Assembly: GCA_003117195.1 (NCBI GenBank) | Contig: BDSI01000185.1 | Coordinates: forward strand, 62,001 to 126,000 | From: Eudorina sp. 2006-703-Eu-15 | Lineage: Eukaryota; Chlorophyta; Chlorophyceae; Chlamydomonadales; Volvocaceae | DNA: 64,000 bases | Direction of reading: 5' to 3' | Part shown: one piece after another, positions 12,001 through 22,412 of the stretch | Numbering within the stretch: the stretch's first letter is position 1 | Layout: the number at the start of each line of letters is the position of its first letter | Program-made: the position numbers and the translations under genes | Notes under the pieces: model-generated | Databases searched by the model: none | What the model saw: only the letters and a program-made list of their open reading frames with translations | What the model was told of the DNA's origin: nothing

Positions 12001-15000
12001 GGTGGGGTGTGGGGGGGTGTGGGGGTGTGTGTGGGGGGTGGCATTGGGTGGGGGACGCGAGGCGCGGGGTCCCCGGTGATGTGGTGAGTGATATGCAACA
12101 AGCAAGGGGGAGGAGGGGGAGGAGGGGGAGGCGTCATGCAGGGCGAAACGGCGCCTTCGCACTGCCCGCTGGGGCTGACGGATCCGCCGCCAAGCGCCCA
12201 CACGTGTCCGCCGGGCGCCTCTGTATGCAGCACGTCGAAGGAGGGTAGCGCGCTAGCGCCCGCCCTCACCCCGCCCCGCCCTCGCCCCGCCCCGCCCTCG
12301 CCCCGCCCCGCCCTCGCCCCGCCCCGCCCCGCCCCGCCCGCCCCGCCCCAGCACAGAACCCATCCTGTCCGTTGAGCACGCTAAAACCTATACCCCCTTC
12401 CCCGGAAACCCAATAGAGGAGTACTCCCAAGATACTTTTAAATCCCTTACACCGAAAACCTCGCCGCCCCTTGAACCAAAAACCTCGCCGCCCCTTGAAC
12501 CGAAAACCTCGCTCCCCCCCACACCCTCACCCTCACCCTCACCCTCACAGACCACCGTCCTGACTGTCCGCGATGAGGAGGTGGCCGTCGACAAGTACGT
12601 CACGCCCGAGGAGCGCGCGCGGGTGGAGGCGGCGCGGCGGGCGGAGGAGGAGGCGGCCAAGCGCTCCGCGCGCGACAACGCGGGCGAGCGCGCGCTGCGG
12701 CAGATGATGGGCGGCACCCTGGCGGCGCGCGGCGGCGGCGTGGACGGCGAGGGCAACCCCTTCTCGCTGCCGCCGCCGCCCTGGCTGGCGGCCCTGGGGC
12801 TGGACCCGGACTCGGTCAACCTCAAGATGCTGTCGGAGGAGCAGGCGCGGGAGCTCAAGGTGCGGGCGAGGGAGAGAGGGGGGTAATAGGAGATTGGTAG
12901 ACATACTTGTGGAGGGAGGGGTTGCTGCCCCTTGGTGCGTCAGGGACACCCGGGGGGGCGCCCCACCTGGTCCGCAGACGACCCCCCCCCACACACACGA
13001 CCCGCCACGACCCCAAGGGCCCCCCTCCCCTCCCTGGTGGTACTCACCGCGGCTGCCCTGCCCTGCCCTGCCCTGCACGATCCGAAACCGGCTCTTGGTC
13101 TTGGTCTTGGTCTTGGTCTTGCACTTGCACTTGCACTTGCACTTGCTCCAGAGGGAGCCTGTGCCGACGCAATATCTCCCCCTCCTCCTTTCTCTTGTTC
13201 CGTACCAGTGCGACCGCCGGCCCCCCACCTCTGCCGGGGTCCACACCGCCAGGAGACGCACCCACCCGCCCACCCGCCCGCCTGCCTGCCTGCCTGCCTG
13301 TCCCGCCCATCTGAACCCCCTTCCCCGCTCCCTTCTCATCCGCTCTCCCCCTCACGCCCCGCTGCCGTACCGCCCTCCCCTTCCCCCCGGCCCCTCCCCC
13401 CCCAACACACACACACATACACACAGGACTGGCAGGCGCGCGAGAAGTCGCTGCAGGAGGAGCGCGTTCGCCGCATCAGCATGCTGGAGCTGGAGCTGCG
13501 GACCGCCAAGGCGGCGGTGGAGGACGTCGTGGCGAGGTTCGACGAGACTCTGGCGGCGCTAGCGCTGCGGCGGCATCGCGTCGCGGCGGAGGTGGCGGCG
13601 CTGGAGGCGCGGACGGTGGCGCTGGCGGCGGGGCTGGCCCGCTGCGCGCTGTCGTCGGAGGCGGTGGAGAAGCAGCTGCTGGCGCGGCTGGGGTCGGCGA
13701 AGGAGGCGCACGGCCGCGCGGCGGCGGAGCTGAACGAGCGGAAGGCGGATCTGCTGGACCTGGAGTCGCGGCACGCCGCCGCGGCGGCGGAGGAGCGGCA
13801 GCTGGACCGCAACTTCAAGAAGGAGTTCATGGACGCGGACATGTACTTCAACCGGCTGCTGCAGATGTACCGGGCGAGGCGGCCGGAGCAGCTGGCGGCG
13901 GCGGCCGGCGGCGGCGGAGGCGGCGGCGGCGCCGGGCCGGAGCAGTCCAGCAGCAGCTTCCGCGCGCCGCTGCCCTCGGGGCTGGGGGGCCTGCACCACC
14001 AAGGGTCGGGACACGGCGGCGTGCAGCCGCACCCGCACCAGCACCCACACGGGCCCACGGCCACGGACTCCGGGTCGCTGAGCGGTCAGGTGCTCCAGGG
14101 CATCCAGACGGCGGCGCAGCCCGCCGCCGCCAACGCGCCGCCGCCGACCTACTCCCACGCGCCGCCGATGCTGCCGGCGGCGGCCGCCGCCACCTCCCTG
14201 GAGGCCTTCCCGGACGTCCCCTCCAGCCAGCTCATACACGCCGACGGGCGGCCCGGCTCCGCCGCCTCCGCCGGCGCCGCGGGGCCGCACCGCCGTCCCT
14301 CCAGCGCCACCGCGCACGGCCACGCGCACGGCCACGGCGGCATGCACGGGCACGGCAGCCACAGCCACGGCCACGGATCCTCCGCGGCCCTGGACGCCAG
14401 CCTCCGGCCCGAGGGCCTTGACCCGGCGCTGTGGGACAAGTTCGTGATGTACCGGGGGGCTCGGCTGGAGGCGGAGGCGGCGCTGCGGGCGACTCAGTCG
14501 GATATGGCGCTGGCGCGCCGCGACCTGCCGGAGATGGAGGTGCGGGAGGAGTCGCTGGCGGCGGAGATGGAGAGCCTCATGTCCGCCATCACGGCGCTGC
14601 GCGGCGAGCGCCGTACCTCGGCGTATGACAATGAGCTGCAGCTGCGGCTGCTGGCGGGGCAGGTGGAGGTGACGCCGCCGGTGGTGGCCCCCGCTGACCT
14701 GTCGGACGCGCAGCTGCTGGGGCGCGGCGTGGTGGAGGCGCTCAACTCGGTGGTGCGGGGCAAGGGCACCAAGAAGGTGGACATCCTGACCGCCATGAAG
14801 GACTTCAAACGGGGCATCTACGCGGCGCAGTGGGAGGCGGCGGCCGCCGACATGCAGCTGGAGGACCTGCGGGCCAAGATCCGGGACCTGCAGCTGCTGC
14901 ACGTCACCAGGGACATGCAGGTGCGCTCGTGTGAGCAGTGTGCGTGTGCGTGTGCGTTTGTGCTTGCGTGTGTGTATCAGAGAGCTGAGCAGTGTGTGCT

Positions 15001-16042
15001 CGGGGCTGAGGCCCGAGTGTGTGTGATTGGGGCGGGGGCCGGAGCGGACCACTCGTGGGTCGGTGGGTCGGCATGGGGGCGTGTCTGTCCTGGCCTCGTA
15101 CTGTCGTTCCCGCGTTGACGCATATGAGGCCAGTGGCGGCCAGTGGCGGCTTGCATCCCTCACCTCCCCCTGCCCCCTGCCCCCGGCCCTCCGGCCCTCC
15201 GCAGGCTGTTCTCAAGGACGGCGAGGACCGGTCCACCGCCCTGGAGGCCGCCAGCCTGGAGGCGCTCATGAAGCAGCGCGAGCGGCTGCACGCCAAGGCG
15301 CTGGACGACAAGCGGCGGCGGCTGGCCAAGCTGGCGACCGAGGTGGCGGCGCGGTCCAATCAGAACCAGGAGGTGGCGGTGCACCTGGTCACGCTGGGCA
15401 AGGTGCTGGAGGAGCAGCAGAGGCTGCAGGCGGGCATGCAGAGCTCTACGGAGCAGGCGGCCAGGTGGGAGGGTGGGAGGCTCTGAGTGGGTGGATGGAC
15501 TGGATGAGGGTTTAGATGCGACCTATGTTTGGGGCGATAAGACCAGCTCTGGGATCAGGGTTCTGCTTGAACCCCTCTCGCTTCCCCGGGTGCTCCCGTG
15601 AGCCCCCCCTACCCCCTTCCCTTCCCCTTCCCTTCCCCTTCCCCTTCCCCTCGCTCCCCTCCCTCACCCCCTCCCCTACCCCCTTCCCTTCCCCAACCCC
15701 TTCCCCCTCCCCTCGCTCCCCTCCCCTCCCTCCCCTCCTTCCCCCCCTTCCCCTCCCCCCCTCAGGCGCATGCGGAGCCTGGTGACCCACAAGAAGCTCA
15801 AGGAGATCGCCCTGGCCCAGCAGAGCGAGCTGGCGGAGCTGAGGTCGCAGGTGGAGAAGCTGCGGCTGCGGACCTACCCCACCTTCGTGGAGCTCAAGAG
15901 TGTGGCGGGCATGCCGTCCATGCCGCACCGCCTGCCGCCCGACCTCAAGGTCCTCACGGGGGGCCCCAGCAGCGCCAGTGCGGCGGGGGCGGGGGCGGGG
16001 GGGCTGAACGGCGGGGCCAGCAACACACGGCTGCGGCACTGA
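6082..16042 (+). CDS. CFAP43: CFAP43/FAP43: WD40 plus coiled-coil protein of the I1 dynein tether/tether-head complex
   Basis: Axonemal protein that, with CFAP44, tethers the inner-arm dynein f/I1 motor domains to the doublet microtubule. Thirteen exons: 6082-6207, 6278-6358, 6461-6703, 7013-9180, 9666-9915, 10418-10491, 10849-11071, 11333-11468, 11804-11871, 12551-12859, 13427-14920, 15205-15464 and 15766-16042. They join in phase to 1,902 aa, close to family length. Residues 1 to about 800 are WD40-like (for example SVIVLGWRK, then HVSFHPLDPT and GGTVSVWYLE). From about 830 the protein is coiled coil with CFAP43-type landmarks: WDGLAVKG, LYSDFDLHCN, AAFNTEFN, AVDKYVTPEE, RALRQMMGG, EGLDPALW, VVEALNSVVRG, DFKRGIYAAQWE and VEKLRLRTYP. 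A His/Gly/Pro/Ala-rich insertion lies near 1380-1540. Intron 3 (6704-7012) has a GC donor. Chlamydomonas has a FAP43 paralogue, FAP244, and this copy could be either. No TGTAA signal was seen just downstream. Confidence 0.92.
11872..11993. repeat. (GGGGT)n pentanucleotide array at the start of a CFAP43 intron
   Basis: About 24 copies of gtggg starting at the first base of the intron after exon 9, so the donor site itself (gtgggg) is the first repeat unit. Strong G-quadruplex potential on the coding strand. Confidence 0.95.
12262..12355. repeat. C-rich (ccccgccccgccctcg)n tract in the same CFAP43 intron
   Basis: Three to four imperfect 16-bp units followed by cccgc repeats. Confidence 0.85.
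13093..13145. repeat. Hexanucleotide repeat (cttggt then cttgca) in a CFAP43 intron
   Basis: Four to five cttggt units change abruptly to four cttgca units, upstream of exon 11. Confidence 0.9.
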
Positions 16043-17014
16043 GGCCGCCGCTGGGCGGGTGTGGGTGTGGGTGGGAGCTGGGAGGGCTGGAGGGGGCGAG
16101 AGATTGGAGGGTGTTGCACGTTCGGTGTGGGATTGTCGGGTTGGGCGGGGTTGAGGTGGGAGGCAGGCGGCAGTGGGGGCGGGGGTTGGCTGGGTAGGTT
16201 TCCCTGTCATTATTGAAAAAAGGGAGTTGGTTTGGGGGGGTTAGACGGGTTGGGGGATGGCGACGTGGGGATTCGCGTTTTGCGGCACGGGTTGGGCAAG
16301 GCGAGGAGGGCGAGCGGGGAGAGGTGCGTACATATGGAGGTTAAGGAGAGGAATGATGACGGCGAAACGGGGGGAGGGGGGAAGTATGGCGGCGAAAAGG
16401 TGCGGACCCAGGACACACGCTGCGGGGCGGTGTGCGGAGTTGGATCTTTGTTTGGTCGTGGAACGCTGGTGAGAGAATCCTCCTGGCACAGGACGGGCAC
16501 CAAGGCAGAGTTTCGGCGGCAAAATGTCTTTTATCTACTTTGTGGTTGACATCGAGTTTTGGTTGCACGCGATGTCTGTGTCTCGAGGGGCCTCGTGACC
16601 CACTTGGGCGCAGCGGAGGTGGAGGGCGCAAGATTCCGTCGGGGTGACTCAGCGACTGACACTGATGGCTCGATTGAACATCAAATCTTCACCTGTTACG
16701 GACATAAATCTGGACTCTGCACACTCGCAGCTGTCGAATTCTAGCGTTAACAATCGTACGTTGTACGTATGGGCTTGCTGCCAGCTGCCGTATCCAGAGC
16801 CATGCATCATAGCAGTGATATTCCATTGCATGAATAGCAATTTAGATGTGTTTAGGGCAATGTGCTGTTCCCGTTGCAACGGCGCAACCTTTTACGACAT
16901 TCTTCTGCGAATAGCTGGCGTGTTTAGCGTTGGCTTGTTTTAATGATACCAGTCGGTTCAGTAATCGTTGGTTAGACGGACCAGTTTGATCGTTTTACAC
17001 GAAATTGTTTAAAA
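16043..17014. other. Intergenic, no gene recognised
   Basis: The first 450 bp after the CFAP43 stop are G-rich and probably 3' UTR. From about 16,650 the sequence becomes AT-rich and has only short unrelated open frames. It presumably includes the promoter of the next gene. Confidence 0.5.
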
Positions 17015-19688
17015 ATGGGGTTGCCGAAGCTGTCTTCCTGGCGCTCCGGCGTTGCCTTTCTGGGTCCTCTTATTAATTTGCTGGATTACATTGCATCGGC
17101 AGCTATCGTCACGATCTTAATGCTGGGCGTCCAGTTTTCGCGCTTTTTTGAGGATTCAAGCGGAAGGCACGTCCTGCGCGCATATCTCTAGGATACAGAT
17201 GGAAACCCTACCTGTATTGCCATGCATGTTGACCTGTTGACTTGCTGCGCAGGGAACCTCTGCCCGTCGACAAGACAGAAAGCGAGGCAACCGCCCAGTG
17301 CGGGCGTCCGAGCCTAGACATATCCTTACTGGGCGACGGAACTGGAAACCCACTGGAGGTTGGTCGCGTGTATGTTCACCTGTTGATGGCAAACGCTTTA
17401 CCGACGCTTGGTCTCCCGTCCTTCGACCGCCACAGACGTGCGAGTCCATCGGAACGCCGCTCGGAACGCACGACGAAATCCTCTATACGGATGTGCGACC
17501 GACACCCCCGGGCCAGGTGGGTGCATCACAGCCGCAGATCCTCCTTCTCCTCCTTCTCCTCCCCAATCCCTTCGACCCTGGGACTCACGCCAGGGAAGGA
17601 TTGAGAAGGGCATACCCCTGGCCCCACCTTGCCCTCATCCTGTGGCTCCCCTCACTGCGCTCTCATCTATGCGCTCTCACCCTGAAGCCACGTGACCGGC
17701 GTCCACCTGCTGCAGATGCTCTTCTGCGGCAGGGGCCCGACCCCGGGAACACCCGCGCCAGCCCACCCCTCGGCGTGGACGGTCCCAGCGCGCCGCACCT
17801 CCGCGCCGCCGTCGCCGACCAACATTGTCCCGCGCAACCTGGAGCCGGTGTTGCTTGAGGCTGCTGCTGCCGCTGCCGCTGCTGCTGCTGCTGCTGCTGC
17901 CGCCACCACCACCGCCAACGGCCCCTTCGAGGTCGAGTACGGCGATGTGACCAGCACCAGCCCAGCCGACGTCCTGATCGCGGGCATCTTCGCGCCGGCT
18001 ATCCCTACCTCAACAACCGCCGCGGATTTCCTGGAGGGCGCAGTCTCGCCCGTCGCCGCCTCAACACCTGCGCCTGCGTCACCTCCCCACACGGGTTTGA
18101 AGGTACCCGCGCTGGGGTACTCTCAACCGCAGCAGCAGCAGCAGAAGCCGGCGGACGCACTGTCGGATGATGCCCTCATGACGGTACCACGGAAGGCGCC
18201 CGGCGCAGCGCCAGCTGTGGCCCTGTCGGAGCTGCACAAGGTGACGCCCTTGAGGCCACCCGCGCTGGAGAGGGGCGAGCCCCAGGAGGGGGGCGCAGGC
18301 GCTGGTGTGCTGGGAGCCGCCAGCCCGGGCAGCGCCGCCGCGTCCCACTCAGCGGCTGTCGCGTCATGGTCCTCGCCATCATCTCATGATGTGCCCTCTG
18401 GACGCGTCGTGAAGGGCGCCGAGGCTGGCGGACTGGCTACGGCAGCGGCTATGGCAGCGGGCCTGGAGTCTGTGGCGGCAGGTACGAGCGGGCGGCGCGG
18501 AATAGGGGATGTGCGTTCGCACACCACGATGCAATGCGCGGTGTGGGTGGCTTCACAGGGCAAAGGTTAGGGCTGTAGTTGGTTGGCATCATGCCTCCTC
18601 ATACCGTGGCATGGGCAGCTCACAGGTTGCTTGGGTGTTGGGTCAGCCTGCCTGGGCCAACCCAGGGTCGTCAACATGCTACCCCTGATGTGTGGTTGGC
18701 TTACCGAGCGGCATGCGCTTGGCAGCATGCGCGGTGGTGGTGGTTACGCGACGCTGCGCCACTCAAGATGTGGCCCCGCGCCCTGTTCCTCCCCGCGTCG
18801 CCCGTGTGTCCAGGTTTGCCCACCGGTGAGGCCAACGATGTGACGCCGCGCGAGGCCGGGCCAGAAGCTCGGGGCGGGGACGGATACCCCATGGGGGATG
18901 ATGGCATGGATGAGGCGGCTGACGCAGTGGAGGAGGAGGAGCAAGACCCTGCCACCCGCGTTTGCGCTGGCACGGAGACCTCGACAATGTCTGGACCGCA
19001 AACAATCGGCTCGCCGACGAGTGCGCGCCCGACGGAGGGAACCCAGACAGGCTTGAACACAGCCGCACGGGTGGCTTCGGCGGCGGCAGCGGGCCATTCC
19101 ACGCCACACGTCAGCAAGCAGCAGCCACACCACGCCAAGGCCGCTGCGGGCGGTGCTGGCGTCGCCAAGCGGCTCACAACGGCCACCTCCACGCCGTCTC
19201 CGAGGGTGGTCGCCAGCAGCCCCAAGGCGAAGCGCGGAGCGACGTCTCCCACTGCGGTCATAGTCGCGGCCACACCCGCCACTGCTCGCCGGCCGGTGAG
19301 CCACGAGCCGGGGCCGCGCAGCCCGCCCGCCCGCGGCGCTGACCGGCCCGTGGCCCGGAAGCTCAACCCCACCAGCCCCAAGCAGGACGGCAGCGGCGGC
19401 CCGGTATCGCTTACCGCGCATTCCAGCTTCCGCAGCGAAAGCGGAAGCAACGTCAGCGGCGTTGCCACCGCCACGCCCGGAGGTGTGCCCAGGTACGCGG
19501 CGCCGACAGCCGCGTCCATGGCTCGCACTACGCAGCAACAGCAGCCGGCGCCGCAGCGACTGAGTAGCACCCAGAAGTTGCTGTCGGCGGCGGTTCAGAA
19601 TGTGGCGGTTGTCGATTGCGCTGCCGCTGCGGCTGCGGCTGGGGGCGGTGGTGCGTCGGGCAACAGCAGGTTGCCCCGGACGCCGTAG
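17015..19688 (+). CDS. Hypothetical Ala/Pro/Ser/Thr-rich protein, 5' part tentative
   Basis: Not recognised. The 3' exons are supported: 17716-18481 and 18814-19688 share phase across a GT-AG intron (donor gtacga, acceptor tccag) and end at TAG. They encode a disordered protein with a poly-Ala run (about 17,860-17,910), a poly-Gln run, an acidic patch near 18,930 and many basic Ser-Pro/Thr-Pro motifs such as RVVASSPKAKRG. An exon from about 17,253 to 17,516 (ending TDVRPTPPGQ) joins 17716 in phase. A possible first exon starts at ATG 17,015 and encodes a hydrophobic segment (ending near VTILMLGVQF), but needs a weak gtcctg donor at 17,171. The Ser-Pro-rich basic tail recalls microtubule-associated or scaffold proteins, which is a guess only. 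Confidence refers mainly to the last two exons. Confidence 0.5.
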
Positions 19689-21062
19689 CGGTTTCCTGCC
19701 GGGGGGCCTCTTGCCAGCGCGATGGCGTCTTGAAGCGGCGGTAGCGGCAAACTAGCCTGTGGCTGCCTTATATTCGGCAGCATCGGGCGGTGCCGGTTGG
19801 GACTGATGGTGCCCTGCGTGATTATGCCTCCGCCGAGGTCGCTTCGCAGATCTGTTATCTCGGGTCTAGTTAGGTTAAGTGCATGCCGGTTGAAGTAGAA
19901 GCCTGACTTGTGTTGCGTAGTAGCGGTGATTACCCCCGACAACGATTTTCAGAAGGTTTTTTATGCAGGTAAGCGATATCACGCTGCAGCAGCTATGATC
20001 GGGGATATGGCCATCAAGAGGAGGTGGAGGAGAGCATGCAGGACAGTTTAAAGGCAGGGTGCGTCGCGTCATGGCGGCCGACCAGTGCGCAGCAGGAGGG
20101 GCAGGAGCCACGGCTGCCTTAGTTGACCAGTGCAAACGGGATCGGTTAGCCGATTTGCGTCGTTGCGTGCAGGTACATCGGTGAGGGGAAGACAGTGTGG
20201 ATGGATAGATGGGAAAGCGAGGCGGTAGCCAGCCCACCCTTATCCCGTCCCACCCCGCAACACCGGAATAACAACGGAGGCAGGCTTGATCGTTTGATAG
20301 TGTCGCAGGGTGATGGTCGCGCAGGCGGTGCAGCAAGCCTATGTCATCATAAAGGGCCCCGGGGATTGAGCTGCGTGCAGGACTTGCCAGAGTGGACGGC
20401 AGGAAAGCAGCGCCGGCGGCCCCAAGAGGTTCGGCCCCTCCCGCCATGATCTATCCGTCGAAGTTTTCGTCGTGTTGCGGCATGCGTAGTGCAGTGGCAA
20501 GGCCGGGACAAGCCCACAGTCGCTTGCCACCGATGCAGGATGGGCTGGTAGCCGGGTTGCGTCTTGTCATTTTTCTTTCCTTGAGCATGCAGGCCCCAGC
20601 TTGGGCTGTTCTTCACCACGTGTTGTATCAGTATTCGTTGCTATTGTTGTTGTTGAAGGTGGCTGGTGTTTGTGTGTAGGGGGTGGGGGCAGTGATGTGG
20701 TGTTGTTGAGGGGTAGGTGGTCGATAAACCCTACTGCTCCCTATTTCTTTTCTTTGTCTGCCAAGAGTCGATGTTGAAAGGTCCGTCAATTCCGTGAAAC
20801 GTGTCTGGGTTCGTCCCTTGGGTCGACGAAGTCTCTCGAACATCCCAAAGGCTTTTGTGCAAGTCTCGACATTTGCAATATCAATTTGGGCATTTCACCG
20901 CATCTTTTGGTGTGCATTTCGCGCGCTTCTGCTCTTTGGGGTTTCGAGCAGTCGACCAAGCAGTGGGCCCGACGCATCATGACATTCGGCCCAACCTGCC
21001 TTCCGCCTGACTGCTTACGCTGCTTGCTATCGCGTACACTGCAAGTATTTTAGGCACGGAAA
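19689..21062. other. Intergenic, no gene recognised
   Basis: The first few hundred bases are probably the 3' UTR of the upstream gene. The rest has short unrelated frames only. The final 300 bp are more AT-rich and probably contain the HIKESHI promoter and 5' UTR. Confidence 0.45.
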
Positions 21063-21782
21063 ATGTTCGGTTTGTTTTTCGTCGGGGTTACCAGTCCCAT
21101 AACATCAAACCAACTTCTGCAAGTTGATCCGACGCATTGGGTGCTGGATTGTGGCAACATCGCAGCCAACTACACTGACCTCAAGGAGGTTGCTCTCTTC
21201 TTGCTACCGGGAACTGCTCTCGACCCCAATGCCGCGCTCGGGCTCTACGTCAAAGCGGGTGCAACCGGCCAGTGGGCATACCGTGGCTGTGTGCACAATA
21301 CACACCCGAGCGAGGTCATGCCTCTTCAGGTACAAGGGCGGTTTGCCTACAGGCATTCGGAGTGGCGCATGCCTTTCTAACCGAACCGTCCGTTCGAAAC
21401 GCAGTGGCCCCTCAATGAGGACGGTGGCCCTATTCCATTGACATCAGGCCCTGTCCAGATCGGCATATCGATTGAACCTGGCGAGCAGATCATCCAGAAG
21501 GAGAACAGCGCACACGCGGCGAAGGAAGAGTTCGCCAAACGGGTGGGCCTAGACTTGTTCCGCTTCCTGGAGTCGTTCCAGACGCAGCAGATGGGTGATC
21601 ATATCGTCGTCCCGGCCAACGCGCTCGACAGGTACGTGCCCCACTGAGAGCTGAGCATCCACGCGTTAGTGCACCACCAATTAACACGTTGTGTTCTTTG
21701 CATATGCAGGTGGTTTGTTCGCTTCTCAGAAAAGTACCGCCGCGACCCTGACTTCTTGACGCGTCGCAAGGAGACCTTCTAA
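21063..21782 (+). CDS. HIKESHI: HIKESHI/OPI10 family Hsp70 nuclear-import carrier
   Basis: Hikeshi proteins carry Hsp70 through nuclear pores during heat stress. Three exons (21063-21329, 21405-21631, 21710-21782) join in phase to 188 aa; the human protein is about 197 aa. The start MFGLFFVG matches the family's usual MFG opening. Landmarks in order are HWVLDCGNIA, KEVALFLLPG, QWAYRGCVHNTHPSEVMPLQ, PVQIGISIEP, LDLFRFLESF, a VVPANALDRWF segment spanning the last junction, and a C-terminal FLTRRKETF. Both introns are GT-AG (donors gtacaa and gtacgt). The next open frame starts 138 bp after the stop, with no TGTAA poly(A) signal between, so read-through into it is possible. Confidence 0.92.
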
Positions 21783-21920
21783 CGAAATTTCGTCGTACTC
21801 GACAGGGGCTCACTCAAGGTCGGTCAGTGCTTTACATGATATTGATTGCTACACTTCAAGCAGTTCCGTAGCCTTCATTTCATAGTATCAAAAGCTGGCG
21901 GCGCCCATTTCGTTTCGCAG

Positions 21921-22412
21921 ATGAAGAAAGACAAGACCGCAACGAAGAAAGGTGGCAACCCAGGCGGTCGAGGAGCTTCTAAGAAATCTGAGTCAACATC
22001 ATCGCCTGGAATTCGGAAGCAGCCAACCAAGCTGCCTGCAGGACGGCAGGGCGGCAAACAACCGTCGTTCAAACCCTACGACAAGTACCACGCGGCGGCC
22101 CGCGCCCTCCTGAGCGGCTCCGGCCTCAGTACAGGGGGGCTATCTGCTTTGCTCGATCAAGCTGTGGACGAACTGCACGACAAAAACATCAAGGTCAGCG
22201 GAGCCGCAGCAACAGGGCCCGCATCTGGGTCAGGGCTCCCCGGGGGCGCCGACTCGATGGGAGCTACGGCGTCTCCCGGGAAGCCGCAGCTGCCTTCAGC
22301 TCCGCCGCCCACACCGGCGGGCAAGCCGGAGCCACCCGGAGGGCGGCTGTCGCGCAGGGATGCCTGCGACCCGGGGTCCGTGCTGGGTTCCCTGTCTGCT
22401 TGGGGGCTCTGA
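21921..22412 (+). CDS. Basic, low-complexity open frame downstream of HIKESHI; small gene or first exon of the eEF1B-gamma-like gene
   Basis: An open frame of 163 codons starts MKKDKTATKKGG and is preceded directly by a splice-acceptor-like tttcgcag. The N-terminal 60 residues are Lys/Gly/Ser-rich. Next comes a compact segment that looks folded (YDKYHAAARALL through ALLDQAVDELHDKNIK). The rest is Pro/Ala/Gly-rich. No family was recognised. Two readings are possible. It may be a separate 163-aa protein ending at TGA 22,412. Alternatively it is the 5' exon of the gene whose clear exons begin at 24,717: a phase-1 junction at the codon before ggttccctg (22,400) would fuse the frames, but the gttccc donor is weak and the intron would be 2.3 kb. 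Only cDNA can decide. Confidence 0.5.
   Translation: MKKDKTATKKGGNPGGRGASKKSESTSSPGIRKQPTKLPAGRQGGKQPSFKPYDKYHAAARALLSGSGLSTGGLSALLDQAVDELHDKNIKVSGAAATGPASGSGLPGGADSMGATASPGKPQLPSAPPPTPAGKPEPPGGRLSRRDACDPGSVLGSLSAWGL

Noticed and set aside
13559..15163. 534-codon minus-strand frame
   Set aside because: Antisense shadow of CFAP43 exon 11, crossing a splice junction; composition dominated by Arg, His, Leu and Gln.
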